A stretch of DNA of 64,000 nt, from assembly GCA_039621445.1 (NCBI GenBank), contig CP154956.1:73517393-73581392 (forward strand). The letters are read 5' to 3'. The number at the start of each line of letters is the position of its first letter. Position 1 is the stretch's first letter. The translations under genes and the position numbers were made by a program. Below the pieces are notes generated by a model. That model was given only the letters and a program-made list of their open reading frames with translations, did not search any database and was not told the origin of the DNA. Positions 47,639-57,291 of the stretch are shown one piece after another. This stretch comes from Euglena gracilis (lineage: Eukaryota > Euglenida > Euglenophyceae > Euglenales).

Positions 47639-48518
47639 CTTTCTGCCCCCCCCCTCCTTTCGTCAGGTAATAGTAGATTACCTTCTTTAGTAGATTACCA
47701 GGTTGTCCACGGATAAAGAAACTGTTTCCCCAGGTTTGCTCGAACTTCACACAGTGTTTATTGCTGCACTGAGCTCCTTTATTTTTATGTGTAAAATGGA
47801 GTCTTTTCTCCAAAATTCCTCCACAATTTCTCCTGTCTGGATGTCCAGCCCCCCACAGGCATGGGTGCTGCTGTCTGAGTGCAACTCCCTGGTTGCATTT
47901 TTGGGGAAGCGTCTGTCCCCCCAGGTGTCTAATAGAGTCTTTATTTCCTTTAATTGGGCCTTAATTTGCTGGGAAATGGGGTGTTTTGAGTCCCAGGGGG
48001 CTGTGCACTTTGCCACCAAAAAATTTGCCAGGGCATCCGTAAAAGCCCTTAAAAAGGGCAGGGCCGTTAGGTTGCATATTGTATGACCAGAAATGGCAGG
48101 CAGCTGCCTTTTTGACATGTAATCTTTTTTCACAATTTTTCCCAGTTCCTTTTTTATGATTTTGACTTTCTGGGGGGGCACCTGTAACTTTCCTTCCTGG
48201 AAATTTATTTCCAAACCCAGATGGGTTACCACTTGGGTGGGCAGGAGGGTGGACTTTTTCACATTGATTTTGAACCCTGAATTCAGTAATTCTTTGACGA
48301 CTGTCTTCAGGTGAGTTTGCAAATTTTTTTGGGTTGGGGCCACCAGTAAAACGTCGTCCAGGTAAATAAACACCTGGATGCCCCTTTTTCTCCACGGCTT
48401 TTCGAAAGTTTTCATGACTCACATTAAAATTTGGGCCATTACATTTAGCCCAAAGCAGCCTGTTTGAAATTCCAAGGTCTGCCCCCCTACCTGATGCCTT
48501 AAAAGCCTCAGAGCCCAC
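47639..48518 (-). pseudogene. DIRS family 2 RT/RNase H, 5' side of Ty3 insertion
   Basis: It begins with the second CTTT target duplication. On the - strand it reads part of RT motif B (FQTGCFGLNVMAQILM), an in-frame TGA, then VFIYLDDVLLVAP (motif C), KLQVPPQKVKIIKKELGKIV and RNase H (LHSDSSTHACGGLDIQTGEI, IKELSAAINTV). It runs into the LTR at YYLTKGGGGQK and continues at 34052. A small duplication and frame change near 47.68 kb add to the damage. Upstream RT and gag are absent. Confidence 0.82.
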
Positions 48519-49084
48519 ATTTCATTCAATTACTCGCTATGTTGCTGACACACATTTATTCGTCAGACCATGGGGCCCCTAGCCAGCAGTCCTGAGAAAA
48601 AACGTGACCAGGGGCCTCACTTGCCAAACTTTTGGGCAAGATGGGTGCTGCCTTAGACCCCCCCTAAAAGGCAATAGTGTTGACACAACTGCTCCGCTTT
48701 GGAACAGGAGGGCTTCTGGGATTCAGCTGCAGTTCTGACATCCGGAAAAGATGGCGGGGTTTAGGCTATTTTCTCTCCAAAAACGCTACAATTACAAAGC
48801 CATCACCAAAAACACCTATAAAGGATTTTCGGAGCTATTCAGAAGCATCGGACATCGACAGCCACCTGTCAAAAATACGTCGTGCTTGCTTGAATTTTGT
48901 GTTTAAAGGGGAATCAGAAGATAGACGCTGGGCAGCAACGCCAAGCCAAGCACGCCGCAACGCACAGCCAGCAAAAAAGCATGGTCTCAAAAGGGCACAG
49001 TCAACAGCCCGAGGAGACGCTTTGACTGCTGTGCCACGCTGGTCGGTGCAGCCCAAACAAGGCGCGGAACATGCCATTTCTTGG
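48519..49084. other. Unassigned segment between two DIRS copies
   Basis: It lies between the broken 5' edge of the - strand DIRS and the left repeat of the + strand DIRS. A + strand ORF (48677-49186) reads MLTQLLRFGTGGLLGFSC and later DFRSYSEASDIDSHLSKIRR; it resembles nothing I recognise and its end runs into the DIRS repeat. Confidence 0.35.
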
Positions 49085-49215
49085 CGACACCTCGGGCTCC
49101 GCACGTTTGCCCTTGTGAAGCCATGCATTGTTCGCTGGCGGTGTTGTTGGATTGCTCGATGCGCTGGGTTAGCAGTCCCTGCTTAGTGTCTTTCTTTCGC
49201 CGGAGTGGGCTGATT
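49085..49215 (+). repeat. DIRS family 2 left terminal repeat
   Basis: It shares GCTCCGCAC...TTTGCCCTTGTGA and CGCTGGGTTAGCAGTCCC with the inverted copies near 32.1 and 32.36 kb. Confidence 0.75.
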
Positions 49216-49484
49216 GTTAATTTGCCCTTCGAGGCGAAGAAGAAAGGAGGTGAGTTCGAACAAACAACCAAAATCAACAGGAAGAAGTCAACGTTAATTC
49301 AATATCCAGAAAGACAACGAACCAGAAGGATATAAATTCTTCAAACAAGTTTCAGTTTCCAATTTGACATAAATGAACGACGAAAAATCAAAGAAAAGTG
49401 AAGTATGCTGTCCGCGTGAACTACCCGGAGCAGCAGTGGTGGCAGCAGCTGGAGAACCTGGAGATGCGGTCGACGCGTGTCGAA

Positions 49485-50094
49485 TGTGGCCGCTCCTAAG
49501 GTCCGCCGTAGGTTGTTCCACGACTATGGGATATCCCGGCGCGGCACTGGGGGCTCAGGAGGCTGCCTGGCGGGAGACCCGTGAACTGCCAGGTGAGGAC
49601 CTCCTTTGTCCCCACCGGTAGTCTGGAGGCATGACGCTAGCCGAGGAACAGGGAGGTGGTGAATTCGATTCCAGGGTCGGAAATTGGTACCCGGCTCGGG
49701 ACGGTGAGAGGCACCGGCCCCACCTGGGGCATCGAACACGAGCTGTAGAACAAAGAGCCCAAATGGTAGCAGAGGATCACACGGCGATTAAAAAGGAGTC
49801 GCGAAGAGCGAACTCCGGTCGCTCCTTAGGAAGGGGAGTGTGGGGTTCGCCGTGGGTTGGTCCACGAATATGGCATATTTAGGCACAGCACTGTGGGCCA
49901 GCAGGCTGCCTGGCGGGAGACCGGTGAACTGCCAGGACCTCCTTTTCCCCCACCGGTAGTCTGGAGGCATGACGCTAGCCGAGGAACCGGGAGGTCGTGG
50001 GTTCAATTCCCGGGTCGTAAATTGGCCTCCTGGCAGGTGAGAGGCACCGGCCCCCCCTGGGGCATCGAACACGAGCCGTAAAACAAAGAGCCCA
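49485..50094 (+). mobile_element. TRIM 2: miniature LTR retrotransposon with 77-bp interior
   Basis: LTR 49485-49761 is followed by PBS TGGTAGCAGAGG (49764-49775, exact match to the initiator tRNA-Met site used by the Ty3 element), then a purine tract AGGAAGGGGAG ending at 49838, then LTR 49839-50094. The LTRs run TGTGG...GCCCA and are only about 80% alike by eye, so the insertion is old. Nothing is encoded. No clear target duplication survives. It lies in the gag-like part of the DIRS copy. Confidence 0.75.
49976..50010 (+). promoter_or_regulatory. tRNA-like A/B-box pair in TRIM 2 LTR
   Basis: An A-box-like TAGCCGAGGAA is followed by the B box GGTTCAATTCC within CGGGAGGTCGTGGGTTC. The other LTR has a decayed version at 49662-49672. 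The spacing is short for a tRNA gene. Confidence 0.5.
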
Positions 50095-50109
50095 CACCCC
50101 CAGACCCCC

Positions 50110-51202
50110 AAACAGGAAAATTCCCAGCGTAAATCCCCCCAGTGTCGACCACGGCCTGTGGACCATAGTGGCCAGAAAGACCAGAATGAGGAACCCCCAG
50201 CCCACTATGGACAGGGAATCCTGGTCATTGGAGCCTGATCAAGCAACAACATGGAACAGAAGAATCACAAAGGATGCCAAAGGCTGGTCCAACAGACAAA
50301 CTCCCAACAGAAGTGGGGAAGATAGAATCAAGGCCAAGGTGGAAGACAGCCCCACAAGCAGCTCCCCTCAGGAAGGGGAAAAGATGGTCTGCCAAACCTC
50401 AATTTATCAAACACTACAGAGGGACAGAGGGGGTGGCACAACAGCCCCCCCAGATTTCAACTGGGCATGAAAAGAAGCAAGTATTCACAGCCCCGGCATG
50501 GAGGCCGGAATTATGTGCAAAGGGGCTTGCCACATTGCCCAATCAATGGGCTATGGCAGGCAATCAAGGGGTTGACCCACACAAGCCACCCAGAAGCTAA
50601 GGGGCAGCACCACAGGAGCTTTAAATTTGTATCATTATGGCCAGCCCCAGGAGGAAAAGGGACCAACAGCGGCCCTTCAGGAGGAACTCGGAGGAGAGGA
50701 AGGCTCCAAACCTGCATTTATTCAGTCTACGAATCCTCCAGTCAAATCAGACAGGGAGGGACCGACAGAGGCCCTCCTATGGTATGGAAAACAGCTGCAT
50801 CATCATCAGGCTGAAGATGATGCAGCTGGTTTAATGATGCAGCTGGTGGACGCCAGATAGGCAACAGGGGCAGTAAGCCCTAGGGTATGCATTCCAGCAA
50901 CAAGATACTCCACACACACAGAGAGAGGGTGAGCAGAGATGGAGACAGTGCATGCACATCCCCCCAGGAAAACTTTATTCTTCCAGCGGCTCAAGCCCCT
51001 AGGGAGCTAGGGGTGAAATCTCCAACACTCTTAACCCAGCCACCCCAAAATTGTCTAGTTAAGGAAATAAATTCATTGGAGGAAAAGTGGGGAGACACCC
51101 CCGTGCACCAGAGACTTCAAAAAAAGCTTAAAATGGTGGCACAATAATTCCCGCACCCCTCAAAAAAAATGGCCTCCAACCCTCCTGGGTAAAACCCCAA
51201 AA
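50110..51202 (+). pseudogene. DIRS family 2 gag-like region
   Basis: It follows TRIM 2 and holds VDHGLWTIVARKTRMRN, equivalent to HGPWTTVVRKRRQ in the 27-kb element, then Pro/Gln/Lys-rich sequence in drifting frames. No intact ORF is present. Confidence 0.55.
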
Positions 51203-51556
51203 TTGTCCACCCACCAAGAAATCAGAGCGAATTTGGACCTGAAACGGGCAGAAAAAATTCTGCTGTATTATGGGGAAAAGGGTTCAGTCAAAAGGATAGG
51301 GGATTCAGACACCCAACATTTAATCCCCTGGCTTTCAACTTCCAAACCAGAAGGGAGAACGACAAAATGGAGAATGATCAGCAACTGCAGGGAGTTAAAC
51401 CAACACTGTACATTTACTTTTCACTTTACACTTTACTTTACAGTGCAAACCTTCAAGCTGGATCACATCCAGCACATTTTTGCAGTCCTGGAGAAGGACC
51501 ACTGGGCAGCAAATATCGATTTCAAAGTCGCATATTTTTACATCCCAGTGTGTTAG
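51203..51556 (+). pseudogene. DIRS family 2 RT N-terminal fragment
   Basis: It reads RAEKILLYYGEKGSVKRI, TKWRMISNCRELNQHC (RT motif 2), FKLDHIQHIFAVLEKDHWAA and NIDFKVAYFYIPVC (motif A, where the expected Asp-Ala-Tyr reads Val-Ala-Tyr). TRIM 1 interrupts it at once. Confidence 0.8.
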
Positions 51557-51628
51557 TGTGTGCGGCAGACGGGAGATCCTACGGAGGTTGGTAGCCGGCG
51601 CGTAGTACCAAGCCGAGTATCGCTCGAG

Positions 51629-51683
51629 TAGCTTATTCGCTAAGGTGCTGGGCTCACACGCGGGAGGTCGTGGGTTCGAGACC
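51629..51683 (+). promoter_or_regulatory. tRNA-like Pol III boxes in TRIM 1 LTR (5' copy)
   Basis: TAGCTTATTCG (A-box-like) lies 33 bases before GGTTCGAGACC (B box). Between them GGGCTCACACGCGGG resembles a tRNA-Val(CAC) anticodon arm. The acceptor stem cannot be closed, so it is tRNA-like and not a tRNA gene. The same set is at 52319-52373. Confidence 0.65.
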
Positions 51684-52318
51684 CAGGTCCCGCCGTGTGT
51701 GTCCTGGTCGATCCCGTACGGGCAGAGGGCATACCGCGGGGATCGACCGGCGCGTGCAACTGCGCCCAAGGACGAGACACTGGTTGGCCGGACCTTGGGT
51801 GTAGTTCCCCGCCTGAGGGCGTACCACGGCAAGCAGTATGAGCTGCCCCGTGGCCGTCCAACGGCGGGTGGCGAAAACCGACGTAAACATGGTAGCAGGG
51901 GAACCCGTCTAATGCCACACGAACCGGGAAATCAGAGCCTGACCCCACGGCGCCCGGAAGGCGGAGGCGGACGCGCCGAGTCTAGGGCGACTGAAACTCC
52001 TACACCGTTCCAAAGCCTCAAGCCGATGCTAAGGGGGACGCTCCAAGGCGGCAGAGCCCGTGGAAGTCGACAACACGTAAACTGCCGGCAATAGCAAACC
52101 CGAGCTGCAGGGGTCGGCAGCCTCGTGACGCAGTACTCGTGAGAAGCACTCAGCCAACTAGGGCCGTGTGAGGCATAACCCGAGCTGCAGGGGCCACGGC
52201 CATAGTGACGCAGTGGGCTAGTGTAGTAAGGCTCTTGGGAGGGGAGTGTGTGCGGCAGACGGGAGATCCTACGGAGGTTGGTAGCCGGCGCGTAGTACCA
52301 AGCCGAGTATCGCTCGAG

Positions 52319-52373
52319 TAGCTTATTCGCTAAGGTGCTGGGCTCACACGCGGGAGGTCGTGGGTTCGAGACC
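52319..52373 (+). promoter_or_regulatory. tRNA-like Pol III boxes in TRIM 1 LTR (3' copy)
   Basis: This is an exact repeat of the 51629-51683 arrangement. Confidence 0.65.
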
Positions 52374-52579
52374 CAGGTCCCGCCGTGTGTGTCCTGGTCG
52401 ATCCCGTACGGGCAGAGGGCATACCGCGGGGATCGACCGGCGCGTGCAACTGCGCCCAAGGACGAGACACTGGTTGGCCGGACCTTGGGTGTAGTTCCCC
52501 GCCTGAGGGCGTACCACGGCAAGCAGTATGAGCTGCCCCGTGGCCGTCCAACGGCGGGTGGCGAAAACCGACGTAAACA

Positions 52580-53483
52580 GTTAGGCCCTAAGGCCATATT
52601 TAAGACATCAAGTGGGGGGGACAAACGTGAAAGATCCAGGCAGGCTGTTTTGGCCTGAACATCATGCCCCAACTTTTCATGGGGGTCATTAAAACATTCT
52701 AAAAGCTGTGGACAGAAAGGGGAATCGAAGTATTTATATAACTGGACGACATTTTACTGGTGGCCCCCACCCAAAATATCTTGCAAAACCATCTCAACAC
52801 AGTGGTGAGAGATTTACTGAAATATGGGTTCAAAATAAGTTGTAAAAAATAAACTCTGCAACACACCCAAGTTGTGAATCATCTTGGGTTTCAACTGAAC
52901 TTTCAAGAAGTAAAATTGTAGGTGCACGTTTAAAAAATAAAGACCATAAAAAATGGAGCTGGATAAAATTGTCAAGAAAGATTACATGCCCAAAAGGCAA
53001 CTGGCTGCTATTTTGGGCCAAGTAAGGTGCAATCTTATGGTCCTGCCATTTTTAAGGGCTTTTACAGATGCCCTGGCAATTTTTTTGACGCAAACTCTGC
53101 AGCCCCCTGGGATTCAAATGATCCCATTTTCCAGGACATAAAAACACTGCTGAGGGAAAACAAAATTCTGCTGGACAGCTGGGGGGGAAGACCCTTCCCC
53201 AAAGTGAAACAAGACATCTTGCACTCATAAAGCAGCAGACATGCCTGGGGGGGGTTGGACAGCCATATAGGACAAATTGTGCAAGAATCTTGGAGGAGAA
53301 AATCCACTCTTCACATAAACGTGAAAGAGTTAAGTGCAGCAGTAAGCACTGTAAAAGGTTTGAGCAAGCCAGGAGAAACAGTGTCCCTTTCAGTGGACAA
53401 CCAGGTTATCTTTTATTACCTGACAAAAGGGGGGGGCAGAAAAGACGCATTCAATTCAATGACAATGCCTTTTCAAATGGTGC
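52580..53483 (+). pseudogene. DIRS family 2 RT end and RNase H
   Basis: Fragments in several frames: the motif C region (IYITGRHFTGGPHPK in one frame, the expected YLDDILLVAP split by a shift), ELDKIVKKDYMPKRQLAAIL, FLRAFTDALAIFL, and RNase H pieces HINVKELSAAVSTVKGL and VSLSVDNQVIFYYLTKGGG. Stops occur throughout. Confidence 0.75.
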
Positions 53484-53873
53484 ATGGAGAAAAAAATACA
53501 TCTCCAAGTAAAATGGGTCCCTTCAAAAGACTGCCTTGCAGACCCCATAAGCAGGTGGGAAATGGACAGGAGGGATTTCTCCCTGGACACCCAACTATTC
53601 CAGTGGCTAAAGCACCAGTTCAATGATTTTATAGACCTGGAGACAGACTTATTTTCCTTCCCAGGCAACAAAAAGCTTCCACAATTTTTAGCCAGGTGGC
53701 CCCACTGGGAAGCTTCAGGGGTGGATGCATTGCAATGTCCACTGGACAATTGGGGGGGTTTGTATGCCAACACGCCCTGGTCAATAGTTCAAAATGTTCT
53801 ACCCAGGCTGAAAGTGTTCCCAAAAACCAAAGTTTTGATGGTCACCCCCTACTGTGATTCAGCCACATGGTGA
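53484..53873 (+). pseudogene. DIRS family 2 methylase-like domain
   Basis: It reads HLQVKWVPSKDCLADPISRW (RNase H end), ETDLFSFPGNKKLPQFLARW, GGLYANTPWSIVQNVLPRL (NPPW degenerated to NTPW) and KTKVLMVTPYCDSATW. The domain is known in DIRS elements as Dam-methylase-like; activity is unproven. Confidence 0.7.
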
Positions 53874-54080
53874 CCCCAGTTAGTAAAGATGAAAGTGACA
53901 GGGATCCCTTGCCTGAAAATCACCCCCTACAAGGGCATGTACACCAACGGCAGGGGGGAGAAAATGGAACCCGCCAGGTGGCCACTGCTTTGAATTACTT
54001 GCTCAGGCAAATCAAACCATTGAAGATTTATTGGGGGAAAACCCCAGTTTAAAGCGCTATCAAAGTGCTTTCCCACTTTT

Positions 54081-54900
54081 ATGGGTAATTTTGGAGAAAA
54101 TGGGGTATCCCCACCTCAAGCCACAAATGACCAAGTTGCTGACGCTTTAATCGGATTATTCCAAATTTTTAAGGCTCAGGCCCGTAATGCATACAGTGCA
54201 ATGCTTTTGATTCCCGGGTTTGGGGGATTGAGATTCTGTTCCCTTTTGTCCTCGTACAAAAAACTTTGGAACCAAAACCCAGAAAACTATGGGTCATTCT
54301 GGGATCCCCTCCCCATCCTCCTGAGGCTGTCCCAATCCCCCTTTCCTCTGATATTTGTACACTGCGTACTCGTCTTTTTTTTTTTGCTAAAGAGTGCTCT
54401 GTTTGTACAGACGTTTTAATTTGGCACAAGTCAAACGTACAAACAGTGTTTGGCAAGGCGCCTTACTTCAAAATTTGGCGTAAAGGCCAGAAATTCCACA
54501 ACTGGGAGATGGTTGTGTCCATAACCCAGTGTCCCCAAATCAGTCTCCTTCATTTAATGATTTCATACGTGGCTGCTACACGTTTATTCGTCAGACCTGG
54601 GTGTCACCTTTCAATTTCACTGAAGCCCCCCCATAAAGCCATCAGTGCAACCACGGTTGCTTCGATCGAAAAATAATTTTTTTCTAAACATGTGGTCACC
54701 CACCAGGTGTGGGGGGCCCACTCAACCAGAGGGGCAGGGGTTGGTTTACTAAAACAAATTATGCCTTTCTGCCCAAAAAAGAGTGTGAGACTGGCCAGTG
54801 GAAGGGTGTGGAGGCTTTTGTACCGCATTATCAAGGAGTTGCAGCCCAAGGTGCTTTGGAAAATACCCTGGCTACCCTAATTTTGATGCCCATTTAGACC
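54081..54900 (+). pseudogene. DIRS family 2 tyrosine recombinase, degenerate
   Basis: It starts near NDQVADALIGLFQIFKAQAR and LLIPGFGGLRF, shifts frame after LRLSQSPF, continues as KSNVQTVFGKAPYFKIWRKG, reaches a TAA after ATTVASIEK, and ends with GAHSTRGAGVGLLKQ and a broken Tyr region. Clearly inactive. Confidence 0.8.
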
Positions 54901-55926
54901 TCACAATACCTTCTTGTGCTTCGCCATCATGGTCAATTCTTCCCGGGTCGTGTCTCCCGGGAGTCCTACATTCGAGGTGCTGAGATATTGTGCACCATTT
55001 TTTACATTGCCATTCTTGCATTTTCCCTGACCCCCAACCACAAGTAGTGGGCCCCAATTGCTGAATTTCTTCCACATAAAGCCCTAATTTTTTCGACCAC
55101 AAGACCCCAGCCCCCCTGGTGCTGTGTGGTTTCTATTGCGACACTTCCAGGTTGTTTTCTGATATAATTTCCTTTATAATGGAATTGAATCTGTTAGAGG
55201 TTTATAGTTTTTACCATCCAGGGACCACAACAAGGGACCCCCCAGGACAGAATTTTTTCTGTTCGAAATATGCATTCCTGCACCAAATGCCAAGGACTGA
55301 TCTGAGCAGTGTTTTCCAGGTTGACGATCTCCTCCCACTTGGAAAATTTCTAACCCTTCCTTTGGACCAATACAAAAATAGCATTGTTTGCAAAGCTCAC
55401 GCTTCTCTGGGTCCTGTGTAAGTCCACCCCCCTGTGGAGGCTTAAAATACTCCAGCAAATGATTAGTCTTTTCCTCAGCACCACGATAGACATGTCTTTA
55501 CTGATGAGGCAGACTAGCCAAATTTTTGCAACAAGTCTGAGGCGTCCCAAAAAACTTGTATACTTTTGAGTGTAAACATTCAATACTTTTTTGACTTTCT
55601 GAAGGGGGGTTTGGAATCGTAAACGCCGAAAACCAGTCAACAGCAAAAAAGCAGAGCACGCATTCCTGGCATCGGTGTGACTGAAATTGTTCAGAATCAG
55701 CAAGGCGTCAGCTTCCTCTAAGGTGGTGGCTGATTTCAGAGCCACCCTTTGCCAACAATATCCTCGCCAACTCTTTGAAGGCGTTGTCATACCTCTGCAA
55801 GGGCCCTAAGGATGCCAAATAAGATGCGATACTTTCCTCTTGAACTTGTTGACATTGCAAAATTTTCCTGATACAATCAGACAGGCCAGGGGCCACCTTG
55901 GGCGGGGCATCTGTTCCCCCCAACAA
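54880..55926 (-). pseudogene. DIRS family 3 tyrosine recombinase, left of DIRS copy 2
   Basis: On the - strand: LLGGTDAPPKVAPGLSDCIR, ESIASYLASLGPLQRYDNAF, NACSAFLLLTGFRRLRF, LSLHRGVDLHRTQRSVSF and VEEIQQLG, the recombinase series with several frame breaks. It is joined, across DIRS copy 2, to the fragment ending PGSLHQ at 60570, so both are one older element. Confidence 0.78.
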
Positions 55927-56541
55927 TCGGACTCCCACGACAGAGGAAGGGGGAGGAAGGGACCAAGAGGGCGAAGCACAAGAAGATGGTGAGGTCCTGC
56001 TTTCCTTGCCGGCTGTTCTGTTCTGGTGTGTTTGTGCGTGCGCGGGGGGTGCTTCTTACTGCGCCTTTGTTGCCGGAGTTGGCGATGATGAGGCCTCCTC
56101 CGACACCTTGGCGAAGCTGAACCGCCGTGGCCCCGCCCCCCCCCTCTCCCATGGTCGCTTGGTGGGGGGCCCCCCCCCTGATGGGGATGGTGGTCTCTTT
56201 CTGTGTTTCTGGGTGGGTGGTTGGGGCTGCTTGGTCGGGGGTCCCCTTTCTGGTTGGGATGTCTTTCGTTTTCTGCTGATTTTTTGGGTGGGAGGGTTGG
56301 GCTCACCATCTTCTTGTGCTTCGCCCTCTTGGTCCCTTCCTCCCCCTTCCTCTGTCGTGGGAGTCCGAGACCATTCGGGCTCCGCACTGCGAGATGGTGA
56401 GGTACTGTGCACCCCCCTTTGGGCCATAATATTTTGAATTTTTGATACGACCCCAAGTCGCAAATAATGGGCTTGGAAGGCCCCAAAATTTTTCCACTGA
56501 CCCAGCTGCTGGACTTCTTCCACTTGCAAACCAGCATTTTT

Positions 56542-57291
56542 TCACCATAAGACCCCAGCCCCTCTGGTGCTGTGGGGTTTCCAATGGGTGGTGTCCACCC
56601 CCCCCTCTTGCAGAATTTCTTTGGTAAGGGAATTCACCCTTTCTGATGTCAAAGGTCTTTTACCATCCAAAGACCATAACAAATTATTTTTGTGTCCAAC
56701 CATGTGGGCTGTCCTTTCCACATATTCTTTCAATAAATGCCAGGGGCTGATGAGGGGGGTGTGTGGCAAATTCAAAATCTCCTCCCATCTTGGGAATTGC
56801 CACCCTTTCCTTTGCAATAAAATGAAAATTTTTTCTCCCACGAAACTGATTTTTCGCTGGGTTCTGGCTAAATCAACCCCCCTGTGGAGGGCTAACAGCC
56901 TCCAACAGATGATGAGTCTGTTTCTGAGCTCTTTCACAGACAGGTCTGAGAGGGGTTTGGATTTCCTGATGATGTTTTCTAAGAAATCAGTGGGGTCCCA
57001 GAAATGGGCATACTTGCAGACATTGGAATTCCACTTCCTTTTCAATGGAGACAAAAGAGGGGAAAACCTCAATGACCCAAACCCTGGGAGTAATAAAACT
57101 GCTGCATATGCATTTCGTGCAGTGTTGAGGCTGTGGGCAGCCAAATCAAGGATGGCCTCGGCCATCTTGTGGACTGTGCAGTCCTGCAGGGGCACCCCTT
57201 TGTGCAACAATTGGCCCACCAATGTCCTGAAGGCTGAATCATATCTTTTGACATTTCCCAGATTTTTTATGTAAGTGTCGATACTGGACAT
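56542..57291 (-). pseudogene. DIRS copy 2 tyrosine recombinase, truncated by TGA
   Basis: It starts at ATG 57291 (MSSIDTYIKNLGNVKRY) and matches copy 1 up to HSTRGAGVLW, then TGG of copy 1 is TGA. The nucleophile Tyr region lies beyond the stop, so the product could not cleave DNA. Confidence 0.88.

Larger units (their letters stand above)
51557..52579 (+). mobile_element. TRIM 1: 1023-bp miniature LTR retrotransposon
   Basis: Two 333-bp LTRs (51557-51889 and 52247-52579; TGTGTGCGG...CGTAAACA) look identical. They are flanked by a perfect 5-bp target duplication GTTAG (51552-51556, 52580-52584). The interior of 357 bp starts with a PBS TGGTAGCAGGGG (11 of 12 to initiator tRNA-Met) at 51890 and ends with a purine tract TTGGGAGGGGAG. 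There is no coding capacity; the interior has a repeated block CCCGAGCTGCAGGGG (52098, 52180). It must use enzymes from another LTR element and inserted recently. Confidence 0.92.
49085..54950 (+). mobile_element. DIRS family 2, degenerate + strand copy with two TRIM insertions
   Basis: The left-end repeat (CACCTCGGGCTCCGCAC... to GCCGGAGTGGGCTGA, about 49085-49215) is followed by gag-like sequence split by TRIM 2, RT start (51203-51550), TRIM 1, then RT end, RNase H, methylase-like domain and recombinase to about 54.9 kb. The order and sequence match the - strand family 2 copy. Many frame breaks and stops show that it is inactive. The right end is overlapped by the next element. Confidence 0.8.

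Noticed and set aside
48677-49186. 169-codon ORF as a host gene
   Set aside because: Its 3' half runs into the DIRS terminal repeat and the rest resembles no family I know; not enough to call a gene.
49485-50094. Tandem SINE dimer
   Set aside because: A tRNA-Met primer site directly after the first unit and a purine tract directly before the second fit an LTR-interior-LTR structure better.
51620-51690. Functional tRNA-Val gene
   Set aside because: The T-arm and an anticodon-like loop are visible, but the acceptor stem does not pair and the sequence is repeated within both LTRs of a TRIM.
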